A DNA stretch of 64,000 nucleotides, taken from NCBI RefSeq assembly GCF_000247815.1, contig NC_021678.1, forward strand, positions 26,769,062 to 26,833,061, given 5' to 3'. Position numbers and translations under genes: made by a program. The notes below the pieces were generated by a model, which searched no databases, was not told the DNA's origin, and worked only from the letters and a program-made list of their open reading frames with translations. Position 1 is the stretch's first letter. Each line of letters starts with the position of its first letter. Of this stretch, positions 12,911-25,375 are shown piece after piece. Source of the stretch: Ficedula albicollis. Taxonomy: Eukaryota > Chordata > Aves > Passeriformes > Muscicapidae.

Positions 12911-15900
12911 GAGGTACAGGAGAAAAATCACACGCTTCTCTGACTCTTCATTTCCTCCCCTAATTCTTTCATTCATGGGCATAAAAGGAAAAACCCACCT
13001 TAAATATTTACTGATACGTAATTGAAAACCATCTGGAGTGAGTGGTATGATTGGTGTCGGATGTGAACTCTCCTGGGATGTCAGGAAAGGGATGGGAAAA
13101 GCTGTTGCTCTGGTTTTACTGCTTGTCTATGGGTTCCCAGTGCTTCTGAGGTACAAGAATAAAGATCAGCCCTTTCTTTGAGCTCCAGCATCCGCTGGAA
13201 GGGGCCTCAGAGATACATGTTCCCATGAGGAAGAGAATATTCGTCCTGACACAATGTCAAATTCTTTTCCCCTCCTCTTCCCAATTTGGCATGGTGCTTG
13301 CATATCTCCATCCCAAGGGTACTTGTTTGGTTTTAGTTGCCTAATTGGCAGATTGGGAGACAAGAAATCAAGATTTTTATTCTTACCTCTGCCATAATAT
13401 TCTTGTGACCTTGGGCAAGTAGATTTCTGTGCAAGACTGAAATAATCTTTTATATAATGCAGGCAGTAATTCCATATTTCAGAGCACTATGAGGAAGTTG
13501 GTTCACATTTATAGGATTCAGACCCGAGCTGAATTTGCTTAGACTGGTTAGGGGAATCTGAGGTTGAGACTTCAGTTCAATCTGTTCAGTTAATTTTTGA
13601 GATTCTCTTGGGGAGGCTGCTCAAACTGAAAAATCTTCCCAGCAGATTGACTAAAATATCTATGTTTGTTCTGGAGGAGTAACACCAATACAGTATATGT
13701 ATCTATATATATAGATAGACATAAAAATTCTACAGAAATGTGTAGACTTCAGTGGAGGAGTTATTTTTATTACAGGAAAGGCTCAAAAAGAAAATATCCC
13801 TGGAAAGCTGTGCTGTGTTCATTGAATATTGCTGTGTGTCTTTGCTTCTCATCTACTCGCTGGAAAGGAGTGGCAAACAAAAGCCCTTTTGTCATGAAAA
13901 TCACCCACCAACCTCTGCCAACTGTCAGTCAGAGAAACAATAAGTTTGAGAGCCAGATGTGCCACCCACCAAAAAAGGGTATGTGAGATTAGGTTAAAGA
14001 ACAGAGAAAGACATTTGCTCTCATTATAGTCCACCACAACAGTGCAAAAGCAGCTCTGCCAGCACTGCTCCTCTCCCCCATTAGGGAGTTGATGTGACCA
14101 TCTGGCTTTCTCTGGGTTCAAGTTTTCATGGGCACAGTTCCCATCAACACCACAAAACGGAAATCATTTGTTCCCAGACCTGATTGCAACACAAGTTGTA
14201 ATTGAGTCCTTGACTGTTACAGTCTAGATTGGGCCATGGTCTAATTTAGGATGAACCAAGAATATAGATGGGAACAAATATGACAAAGGAATGTCATAAG
14301 TTGAAACTAAATCTGGCCACAGCTCGTAATTAAAAATTGAAATAAAAAATCCCCAGGCAGGCACAGAAGGGTTTATGAGACTATTCTTGTTCATACGATG
14401 CAATCTCACAGTTCAATGCCACCAGGAGTAATGACTTTTCACCACTTCCTTTCACCTTCCTGATGTCAGCTGGTACTTTTGGGGACTCAGGAGTCTCTGA
14501 TGACGCTGCACCCTGCACATACATGTCCCACTGTGGCTTCAAAATGGGAGCTGGAACAATGGCAAGTGCACTGGGCTGAGTTGAAGGGGACTATCCAAGA
14601 AAGCAGCTGGTTGCTTTAGGTGTATCCTGGAATCACTGGAATAATATAATTTGATATTGACACTGTAGTTCTGAGACTAACTTCAGGCTATTCAAACCAG
14701 TCATCTGCTCAGCAAGCCCAAAATTACAGTGCCATGTGCTTAGTTTGCCTGAATGGACAAGCAAAGGGAGTAATCACAGTGACAGTCAATTACTGCACCA
14801 GAGCAGCTTTAATGGAGTAGGGCATCATCAGGGACATCTCCAGCAGCTTTTCAGCATTTACTGGAACAGTGGCAATTTTGGAGCAGGAAAAATATTTCAC
14901 AATAGAATTCATTCCCTTTTACCCTCAGGTAAATATGTACACCATAATAATTTATAGGTATTATGTAATGCAGGGATACTTTTGTCCCTGGTTGCCAGCT
15001 CAGGATTCTTGCTATCTAGTAATTTCCAAGTGCTTTATTTGGCTTGCCAGATCACAGGTTCTCATCTGACCCAGCCTGCTGTAGGTGTCAGGGGGATGTG
15101 GTACTGGTGTTACTGTGCTGATCAGGTGTGTGGTTACTTCTGTTTTGTTTTTCACAGGAGAGTTACAAAGCAGCTTGTGACTATGTTGCTGTTCTAAGAG
15201 GAATTTCTTTATGTAACACAACTTATTCCCTTCCTTCTCTGCAAACTGCACCTCTGCTAGGTACAGATGGGACTTCACCAGCAGCACAGGAGGACTGGCT
15301 AATGCATAATATAATCTCTCTTTATAGGGGTGCCCTGGGTACTTCTGGGATTCTTAGTCTTTACAACACTCAGTTGTACTTTTGCCTCACATAACCAGGG
15401 AAGAGCTGATGAAATCCCTTTCTCAAAGATTGTGTTTAAAAGCCACGTATGTGGCCTGCAGCTTTGACTGCATAATCTTTGGATTTTGTTCCATTACCCA
15501 CAGATATCAAATATATTCAATTCATTTCCTGCTTTCCAAAAACATTGATTGAAACAGTTCTGTGGGGCTGAGCTGGCCATTGCCCAAAAATATTATATAA
15601 GGGCTGTACAGCTAGTGACAGAAACAGCAGAGTATGTCCATCAAGCCCATAACAAGCTGCAGACATATTTCTTTCCTCTCTCCCTTCACAACTCCTCTCT
15701 GCCTCAAAAGAAATTTCTTGATATTTCCCATTGATGAAGCAATAATGTGAAGCTCTTTACAAAGCTGAAAAGCCTTCCTGACTATAGCACAAAAAGCTGC
15801 AAACCAGGCTTTCAAAAGATAATAATGCTTTAGTGCAGCTACATACAGGACAAAAATTGTTGGAGGGAAGCAAGATACCAGAATTAGAAATTCAATGCTG

Positions 15901-18900
15901 GAAAACAGCATGCACTTCCTGTCACTGTGATGTTATTACATAGAAAAGGCTGCTGCCAGGCCAGCTCTTCTGTGTGTCCCTTGGATAATCAGACAGAATC
16001 TACCCAAATATCAGCCCCTCTCTGCATCAGCTGTGATCTTCTTAGTAACTTATAAGTAACTGGCCCTAACAAGCTTGCTCTTGTATAGCCAGCACGTAAA
16101 TAAGTGCTTCCTATATAAATTTTTACCTGGTTCATGGTGTGACACCAAATCACTCGTTCATTTGTAGTTTTGCTACCTAAGTGTTAATTTGGGCAGCCTG
16201 ATAACTAAATGGGTGTCCAGGAGAGTTTTCCACGCTCTTATGGTGTTGCAGAGCAGATTGGCTCAATATTCATGGCTGAATCCAGGATACAGCACATCTC
16301 CTTCTCCTCCAATGGCACGAACTTGGATCATTCTCAGAATCAACCCAATTTGCGTTCCCTTTCCCCTGGTTTACAGCACAGATATTAACTGCTGCTGTCC
16401 AGACTTAAAACATGTTTTTCTAGAGAAGTTCATCCTAGTGCTGAGCGCAATAACTTTTGGGTTTGTTTCTTTTTGTGGGTTTGTTTGGAGTTTTCTCAAG
16501 CACATTCCTCAGCTATATATCCTTGTTTTTTGTTTGAAAATCCATATAAGAGTCCACCTCTGCCATGGTTAATGCTGGCACAGGTGATGCAGGAGTGAAA
16601 CATAGATCTGCAAATTTGCTGTCACCTTCTTTGTGCCACTGTGCAGTTGTATCACAGTTCATGTAACATTGCAGAAGGTTGTTATCAGCATTAAGATCTG
16701 AAAAAAATCTGAAGAAATACTGGGTCCTGTCAGTGGTTTCTTCACCAAGTTCTGACCTGGAGATGGACCTGGACAGAAGATTTTAGCCTTTTGCTTTTCC
16801 AGTGTTTGTAAAAGCACAGATTCCAGTTTGGATTAATATCTTTACAAATTTAGCTAAGGTACATTTACAAATTAAAAGGCCAAATTCTTTAATGGGTGAT
16901 GGGTTATAACCCATATAAATAATATGCCTTTACTTCTTGCCAGTCCAATGAATCTTCTAGATGGGGTGAGTCAGACAAGGGCTGAAAGTTGAACTGTTAC
17001 CTTGTCTCTCTGGAGAGAGATTTGGAAAAATCAGTCGTGTCCACATGCTGCAGTGAGGAAATCTTGGCCCCAGGGACAAGCAAATCTGAACATTTCAAGT
17101 CACTCTCGCATGACTTGGCAGTTGAGAGCTGTTTCCACGCTGCCAGGAGCTGCCCGTGCCCTTTGCACTGCCTGGCATCTGTGTTAGGGGACTGCAGGGA
17201 AATGTCTGAATGGCTCCTAAGTCTCTGCTGTGGGAAACCATCCCCTCAGGGCTGAGATATTTGCTAAAAGAACGCCCCACGTTCAGCTGCTGCACGGGGA
17301 GCCCCACAGGAAGAGGGCATCAAGCTCAACTCTCTAAATTGATGTTTACAGTATTTCTTTATGGTTTATGTTGCTTCCCTTGCAGCTTTACCTGCTAAAG
17401 AAGGGAAGTGTTCATTTGGGAAGGATATCTCATTCCAACATGCAGATTTAGGCTACAGTCTTCCATGGCTGGTGAAACAAGGTGGACCAATTTGAGACTG
17501 ATACTGTTTTCAGAAGTGCAGAACGCTCTTGAGATTATTTGACATTGCTCAGGTGAGTGGAATAGGGCTGCCACTCCCACATTCTCTAAATGTTCACAAA
17601 TCATAATCTCAGAAACTCATTACTGGGATGTTCAATGCTTCACATCAGCCCAGCTTTACAGAAATGCATGCATAGATATCCAGCATAGTGTTTGCTAAAA
17701 AGGAAAAATCTGCTGTCACAGAGCTTCCTCCACTAAAATTCAATGATCTGTACCCACATGAGGCCAGAAGGAATTGTGCAGTGTACTGATTCTCATATTT
17801 TAATGTATAATTATGTATGTAATTAATCCTGAAATGTTATTGGCTCAGTTAATATAAGTAAACCACTCTACCTTGGAGTTTATTTTTATTTGTATCCTAT
17901 CAATGCTAAGGACCCTCAGTACATGCAAAGCAGGTTGGTTTGCAGCTGATGAAGCAAATATCTATTTTAATTATTATGTCTAACAGATGCTGAATGAACT
18001 TACAGTAAAAAAGGTCAGCATTCAGACATGTCACCTTGCAGGTGGTGCTATTATATTGCTACTGCAGTTCAATTTCTGGTTTCCTCTACGTCATCTTCTG
18101 TTTCACATGAAAGTCCAGCTCAGAGCTGAGCATGCTCAGTGGGGATGCTGAGCATGTACTCTAACAAGTTGTTCCAAATTAAAATGGATTCTCTAGAGTG
18201 CTTGGAGTGTCGATTTATGCTTTAGGTTTGCACTGTAGCCAAAAGCAGTAGTCCTGTCCTTCCCTGAAGATCTGGCTAAATCTTCCTTCCACCACCATTC
18301 TTGGTGCTGGCAATTGGAATGGGGAGAAGATTAGTTTCTGCCTGTCCCAAGATTTTTCTCTTTCCAGGATTTTGGCTCCCAGCTGGATCAGCAGGACAGT
18401 TTGGCACTGCACCTAACCCTGTGATGACCACATAAGAGAGTGATGGCAGTGTATGGCAGGGAAAGTGGCTCAGAGTGGTTTGAATTTATGATGGAAACAA
18501 ATCCCTAATGAAAGCTGCTAGCTTGTGTTAGTGCTGGTTCTCCTTCCACCTCTGTTATAGTCATGCCACCTTCGAGTTCTTCCTGGATTTCCTGCTTGGA
18601 GTTGATTGCAAATTCTTTCCTCTTAACAAGGTCCAGCTTTAAGGTAGGTCAGGCCACGTTATGGAGCCAATGGAGACTCCAGTTTTCATCTGATTTGATC
18701 TGTCTGGGGATTTACACTGCATTCTCACCCCAAGGTTTCACTTCTTGCTTTTCATTCAGAGGAAATACAAAACTTGAAACAAAAATTTGTTGAAGCCACA
18801 ATAGTTCCCCTGCTATCTTTTTGCTTTTGGTAGCAAAGACATGGAAACTCAGTCTCTGAATGGTGCTGAGCACCATGTTAAACTTAATTCAGGTGGTGTA

Positions 18901-20628
18901 TGTTGGGCCCAGAGCTGCCATTGCAGCTGTGGATGTAGGGCTCAGTGGTGAGGGGTTTGTGTTTTTAGGGATAACTTCTGCACTGGGGTTTGGTCTCCAG
19001 GTGCTGCTGTGTGTTTCTAAGGCACATTGGCTAGGTGGCGCTGGGACACACTTGTGTCCTGGCAGGAGTGGGGCTGGCTTGGGATCAAGTCAAAGGATTG
19101 TTGGAGGGTGAACAAACCACAGTCGACACTGTTTTTCAGTGCAGACATGACTTCATGAGTATCCCATGCAGGGTTGAAATGCAATCTCTGCTATTTGTTG
19201 TATGCTCCAAGCCTTTATATTTGGGACAAGGCACTGATGAAGTGCAGGATCATTCAAGGTGTCTGTGGAGGTGGGGTGGGGGTCTGTCAGCAAGTCTGCA
19301 CAGGATGTCCCTGAGAGGGTCACCTGGTAGGGAATGGCTCTGCTTCTCTTCTGCATGAGAAAGATAGTGTGAGCAAAATGTCTTTAGTGAGGCTGCTGTT
19401 TTCTTTAAAGAGCTGGGAGGCATGATTTAGGGGAATTAGCAAACTTACCTCATTCCTGATATCCAGGCTGTCTCATAAGCAAAGTCTGGGCACTGTGTTG
19501 TTTGCAGACTGAGAACTGAAATGGGAAATATCTCTTCTGTGGTTGCTTTTATGAGAAGAGCACTTTTAAGGGTTTCTCGTCAATGGAAGCTGTATAAAGC
19601 TGCACTAACTGTGAATAGAAAACACCTCTGCTCTGAGGGTGTTGGAAGATTGCACGTTTTGTGTTACCTTCCATTGTGTGATAAAAGTCCCAATGCATCT
19701 GGGTTGAGCTCCTGCAAAGGTTATCTATTATGATTTCAGCCACTCAATGAGGCCCTGTGCAGGTTCTGAGTGCTTGAGCTGGTCTCCTCCATCAGACAGC
19801 AATATGTATGCTATGATGACAGCATATGATCCATTCATGGCCCTATAAAACCATGTAAAACAGGAGAGGACCTCTAAAGAAGGTTATTACAAGGCGTCTC
19901 AGTTTTTTTTTTTGATTTTCACCAGTCACCCCTTCTGGACATCCTTTCCTGACATGATGCTTGTCCCCAGATGGAGATGTGTTGGCTTCATGGCACTGCA
20001 CAATGAAGGGCATTTTTTTCCTGCCTGACAGTTAGAACATGTGTGTAGCCTGCTTTGAGACTCTCCCTCTGTGACTTATTTCTCTCCTGGAGGGTTTCCA
20101 GTGATATTTCACACCGTTTTGTTCAATGGGCCTGTGACCAGCATTATTTTGTAGGTTTCTTTCACTGCCTACATCCTGTCCTGCTCTCTTCCAGCAGCTG
20201 TGAGCAGATAGCAGGGTTGAACCAAACTACCTCCAGCAGAAGCTCTTCTTTATATCTATCGAACATCTTCAAGTTCTTGTGGGAAGACACACCTCTAAGC
20301 ATAGATTAAATCAACATCTCAAGAACTCTCCGTCTTGGGCAGATGCTTCTCTCTCTTAGAAACTTGGCTGGGGGAAGAACTGAGGGCAGTCAATGAGCAG
20401 AACTGACCCTGGTCTGTGTCCAGGCCATGACTGCTCTGCCTTTTTCCAAAAGGCCTCTCTTACAAACAAGTAGTGGAGAGTCTCTAGGGCAAAAGATAGC
20501 ATTTCTTTCATGGCTATGAATAGTTGCTTGGGATTTGAAGTCCTGCAGCAATTAAGTGTCTTAATGCTGGACTCATAAGAGTACTTTCTGGCACCTGCCT
20601 CTCTTAGGAGCTGTGTGTCTTCAAAGGC
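12911..20628. other. Unique non-coding stretch with one candidate exon
   Basis: No recognised gene. Notable small items are an 18-bp AT palindrome at 13700-13717 (TATCTATATATATAGATA), a 12-bp palindrome TGAGCATGCTCA near 18132-18143 followed shortly by a second TGAGCATG, and a splice-bounded segment at 17386-17552 listed separately. Open frames are at most 127 codons and look random. Confidence 0.5.
17386..17552 (+). other. Candidate exon (splice-site bounded), unknown transcript
   Basis: A pyrimidine-rich acceptor (ATGTTGCTTCCCTTGCAG) precedes this 167-bp segment, and a strong donor (CTCAG followed by GTGAGTGG) ends it. One reading frame stays open for about 36 codons before a stop, so a complete coding exon is not supported; a non-coding RNA exon would fit. 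No homology is recognised. Matches to both consensus sites at this spacing are expected by chance in 64 kb, so confidence is low. Confidence 0.15.
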
Positions 20629-20819
20629 TAAGTCAGACAGGAGAATAGCTAATTGGGCATGACAGAAATAGCATGAAAAGCTTAGTAAAGAATATGGCAT
20701 TCCTCATGGAGTAAGTCAGACAGGAGAATAGCTAATTGCTATTAGCTATAGCTAATAGCTAATAGCATGACAGAAATAGCATGGAAAGCTTAGTAAAGAA
20801 TATGGCATTCCTCATGGGG
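20629..20819. repeat. Tandem duplication (~82-bp unit) with palindromic insertion in copy 2
   Basis: Copy 1 (20629-20710) starts TAAGTCAGACAGGAGAATAG and ends GGCATTCCTCATGGA. Copy 2 (20712 to about 20819) has the same ends but holds about 26 extra bases. These include a perfect 22-bp palindrome at 20738-20759 made of forward and inverted copies of the adjacent AGCTAAT word. Outside the insertion the copies differ at only a couple of bases. The inserted material looks templated from its own flank. Confidence 0.93.
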
Positions 20820-23800
20820 ATATCCATGAGGCAGCATTGTGAAGGAAGTGGTTGAAAGCCATGAAAGTTGTGTCATGGCAGGCTGAGTCAAGCAAAGTGC
20901 TGAGGCAGGGAATGGCCATGGACTGCTCACAGATGACCCCCAGGTCCAGTGGCTGGATGGAAAATCCTAGAGCCCCATGAAACCTTCACTTTTTAGTGGC
21001 CTGGCAAGCAGGGGGGACATCCTTCAGAGTTTTGGTACAACTGGAGTCTCTCTCTAGGTGATCCTTCTGCAGTTGTCAGCAGGGATTTCTGCCATCTCTG
21101 CCTCAGTTCAGCCCACTCCCAGGCAGAAGGGTTAGGGTCAGTTGTTAACCTCTGCTGGCCTGTACTCCTCCAGAAGGCTGAGAGGCACAGGCTGCTGTGT
21201 ATATGAAATGTTCAGTCTCTGAGGAAAAGGCACTGCCCACCAGCCATTGCAGCTCTCCCACCCCCAGTTATCCCACAGCTTTGTTCCCACGTCGTAGCAG
21301 CACAGAGGAAACAGTGAGCTAGACCAAAGGCATTGCTGCTACTTAGTCACTTTGGCCACCAAACTCCTCCTTCCAGACTTTTGTGGAAAGGTGGACTTTT
21401 CTGTAAGTCTCAGCTTTTTGGTTCTCATCTGAGGGAAGCTCACCGGATGTGGGACCTGCCTTTTTGGGTGGATGTGCTCTTTCTTTTATCTGGTCAGAGA
21501 TTGCTTTTAAAATCAGTTCATATAATGAACCAGACAAGTTGTGATGTTTTTATAAATAATGGAAAGGAATTTTACCAGAATAATTATACTTCATGTTACA
21601 CATGTATTTCCACCCAGTATGAATTTTCTTATTTTGAAATAAGCATGTCCAAACAGAGCTATCCTGGTATTTTTAGCATTATAATTACATTAGTAAGTTC
21701 TGAGTGAAGATCAGCTTTTAGGGTTAATCAGGGTTATTTTGTAGAGTGAAAAACATTGTTACAGACAACCATTATCTTCTGGTTGCTAGCAATCTATTAC
21801 TTATTTTCACAGTATCACTTTTTCAGATTCTTCCAGAGTTATCTTTAATTATTTGAGGTCCCAAGAACCATTTTCCTTGTCTCACATCTGAAATACACAG
21901 CTTTCTTTTACAGGCTGAAGTTTTTGACAATCACAAGTACAATCTGAAAATGTGGCGGTTCTGAAAAACGAGTGCAGAATTTCATTACACACAAGGCCCT
22001 TCAGACAGGATATACAACATGTGGCTGTCCCCACAAGTCCAGCAGCACCACGCTTAATAATTTAAGCTCAGCATTATTGTCAATATATTTTGCAGATGGC
22101 AACAGCTTGTGCCATGTGAGAGGGAAGGGACATTTCCTAGCAGAGTGCCCTCATGTACAACAGGCTTAATAGAGACACCTTTAGAAGTACTCTGTCATTA
22201 ATTAGAATCACAAATCCCCCCAGGATATTGATGCAGGCTGTGCTTGCAATGTGTGCAAAACCACGACTCTTGGAAATAGGTTTGGTGAAGCAAACAAGAG
22301 ACATGCGGCATCCTGACACTCTCCACCTGAGGAAAAATCAATGCTGCTTTCCTTAAAGTGCTTACAAACATCAGCACCCAGCAGCCAGGAAACCTTGTGA
22401 AAGGGAAGAGCAATGATTTAACAGATCATTATCTGTATTCCAGGATGGACAGAAGGGCAGTTTAGCTGGGCAGTGTGTGCACAAATTAATGCCCAGCAGC
22501 TCTGGGCCAGGGTACACCTGCACAGTCACGTAGCCCTGCCCAGGCTTAAGTGATCCTGAGATGGTCCCTGCTAATGCATCTAAATGACTTCAGGAGCCCA
22601 GCAGCCCCCAGCCCTCTGGCAAGGCAGAGGTACCATATGACTCTCTGTGTCTGACCATGGAGAAGCTTCCTGTGGTATGGGACGGGCTGTGCTGGCATCT
22701 GTGTACAGCACAGCCTGTGATAAATGCAGCCAGAAAAGTCAAGCAAAGGATCCTTCTTTTTTTAGAGGCAAAGACTTATGCATTGTCTCACAGTTGTCTC
22801 ATTTCCCATCCATTCCTCTTGGTCACTGTGGAGCCCTAACAGGGAGCCTGGGCTGCAGAACCAACTGGTTGCCAGTATGCAGCCATCTCATCCTTGGCAT
22901 TTTCTTAGTGAGAGGAGAGGCAGTTCATAGCAAAGCCACAGGGTCAGTAGTCTGATGATAAAATTCTTGTGAAACAGAGATCTAAAAAAAGGTTCAGTTA
23001 CCCAAAATTCCCTGGTTTTTTCCCAGCTATATTCAATGGCCTCAAGGAAAGTTTGTTACTTCTCTCCAGAGTCTGTCTTCCCAAAGGGCAAAGGAAGATC
23101 TCCACTCCTCTAAAGAGCATCTACCAAAAGCCCACATTGAATAAAGGAGCTCTTTAAGGGATTCAGTAGGAAACTGAGAAGAGTAATTTAAATTTACCCC
23201 ATCCTGTGGGCCATGTGAGGCCTGCTGGGCTTTGCAACACTTGAAGGTCAGTGTTGGTGCCACTTCTTTCAAGAGTCAAGCAAAAAACCATTTCTTTCCA
23301 CAGAATCCAGGAGACAGGACCCCAGTAACAAACTGTTACACACTGGACTCTTCTCAAGAGCAGAGATGCCTTTCTAGAACCCTGACTTATCTGCCCAAGA
23401 GCTGTCCTGACCACCAGACTATAGTCTGCTTTGTGGAAGAAGGGGATGTGCAAGGTGTGTTCTTGATCCATCTTGCTGGAGTTAGCCACACTGCATAAAT
23501 TAATTCTCCACTGAGCCAGAGCTGTGTTTCTGCAGTCCACTGGCCCAGAGACTTTGTAAGGGACAGAAGTGCCAGTTTCAGTGACTGCTTCAGGCCCTTA
23601 GACAGGGCTGAGAGAAATGATGGTACTGGAAAAAGATATCAGATTTTATCCCAAGTCCATATTGTTAATGCTGGGGGTTTTGTATTTGGACCAGTTGTGT
23701 ATCTGCTGAAGCAGAGAGATGGGGTCAAAACAAAAGGCAAGAAGAGTTGTGAGGGGAGCCCACCACCTCAGCAATAGAAATGACAATAAACAATGGTTAT

Positions 23801-24662
23801 TTCTTCCCTGTTACAGGTTTTGCAGGATGTCCTAATTACCTTGACATTATTAGTGCGGAAGTTGTGTTCTATCCACCCACTAAGTACAGGAAACATGCCC
23901 AGTGTGTAATTCTATCCTTCACCTCGCATGCCTCCGATGGGCTGGAGTCTGAGAGGAAACTGAATAGCCTGGAAAGGTTAGCCAGAGACAGAGAGAAATT
24001 AACCCTTTCATTTTCACTCACTGCCCATTATTTTCTGAAAGTAGAGTTGGTGGGTGGAGCATAAGTGTTGCCTTGGAGAGATTCAGAGAAATCTTGGACT
24101 ATTAGATCCACCAGTTTCACATGATCATAAGAGGTGCTTGTTGTGCAGCCTTTTTGTTTCAGATATGTTCAGTAAATGAGGGAAAATTATTATGATTTAT
24201 TTGTTTCTGGTTATTTACTACCCTGTCACTAAGGAAGAAATCAAGGTTGGAAGTTCACCATGTTAAACTGGGAACAGATACACTGCACAGAGCAAAGAGT
24301 TTGCAGTCTAATGTATGATATGTAACAGATGAAAGAGGAAGAGCTACAGAAGAGAGGCTGGGGTCATTGTCTTTATTTCCCAAATATAAAAATTTTAAAG
24401 AAATACTAATAGTCAAAAGAGGTCTTGCCATTGTTGATTAATTACTCCTCTCCATGCTCTGATTGGAATGGGTGTCAGCAGAGCAGCAGCTCATAGAACC
24501 TCTGATTATTCTGAGTGGACAGGTACAAACCCACCTGTGATTCTGTGTCTGAGTTGCTCTGAGGTATTTGCACAGTAAAAGGGTGGTGCAGTCTGGGTAG
24601 CTGGTAAAAGAGCAGACCCAGGTGGAGAAGGGAATACGGGGAGGCACGGGATAAGAACAGAT
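20820..24662. other. Unique non-coding stretch with one weak exon candidate
   Basis: No recognised gene or transposon. A segment at 23817-23976 has a pyrimidine-rich acceptor (TTTCTTCCCTGTTACAG) and an open frame running across it to 24063, but its donor (AAAG followed by GTTAGC) is weak and the translation resembles no family I know. AT-rich sequence around 22040-22110 resembles a conserved non-coding element in style only. Confidence 0.45.
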
Positions 24663-24930
24663 GAATTTATCATTGCAGATGTATTGGTTTTGAATTTTGG
24701 AATTGGAAACAGTAGGAATATATTCACTAAGGCGAGAGAGGCCACAGAGCAACAAGCAAGAAAACGCGAATTTATCATTGCAGATGTATTGGGTTTGAAT
24801 TTTGGAATTGGAAACAGTAGGAATAATGAATTTATCATTGCAGATGTATTGGTTTTGAATTTTGGAATTGGAAACAGTAGGAATATATTCACTAAGGCGA
24901 GAGAGGCCACAGAGCAACAAGCAAGAAAAC
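24663..24930. repeat. Three-copy tandem array, long-short-long (103/58/103 bp)
   Basis: Copies start at 24663, 24768 and 24828, each with GAATTTATCATTGCAGATG. The outer copies (24663-24765 and 24828-24930) are 103 bp and identical by eye. The middle copy keeps only the first 58 bp or so and has one substitution (GGGTTT for GGTTTT). On the minus strand the array lacks stops in two frames, which creates repetitive open frames of 165-175 codons that I regard as non-genic. Confidence 0.95.
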
Positions 24931-25254
24931 TGTAAAACACAAAGGTTGAGTTGGTATGTGTGCAATTGAAATGCTGCTCTAATTTGTATCTATAGGACAA
25001 CAAGGATTAAATGGAGATAATCTCTTTACAATGGTTTAATTGGCACAGGTGAGTCAGTTAGCATCAGGATTGTATAAGTGTAGAAATAATTGTTTAAGTA
25101 AGTCATAGCAAAGGGATTGAAGGAAATACTGGAGGGTAAAGCAAGATGTAGTCATAGAAATGTTTATTTCCTATTAGAGCCACTTGGAAAGAGGTAAAGT
25201 GCAAGTCAGAATAACATTGCACTGTCTTATTTGCACACTGAGTACAGGAACACA

Positions 25255-25375
25255 GAGTCTCTGCACAAGAAAAAAAAGAATTTGCTACATTTATATTAAT
25301 AGAATGAAAAAGATCGAGTCTCTGCACAAGAAAAAAAGAATTGGCTACATTTATATTAATAGAATGAAAAAGATC
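25255..25375. repeat. Two-copy tandem duplication, 61-bp period
   Basis: Adjacent copies at 25255-25315 and 25316-25375 start GAGTCTCTGCACAAGAAAAA and end GAATGAAAAAGATC. They differ by one A in the homopolymer and one T/G substitution. This lies only about 320 bp after the three-copy array at 24663-24930. Confidence 0.95.

Noticed and set aside
23817..23976. Segment with strong acceptor and open frame considered as a coding exon
   Set aside because: The donor (GTTAGC) is poor and the translation is not recognised; it is mentioned only within the surrounding stretch.
24438..25003. Minus-strand frames of 165-175 codons with internal peptide repeats
   Set aside because: The repetition is the translated DNA tandem array; two overlapping frames are equally open and neither matches a known family.
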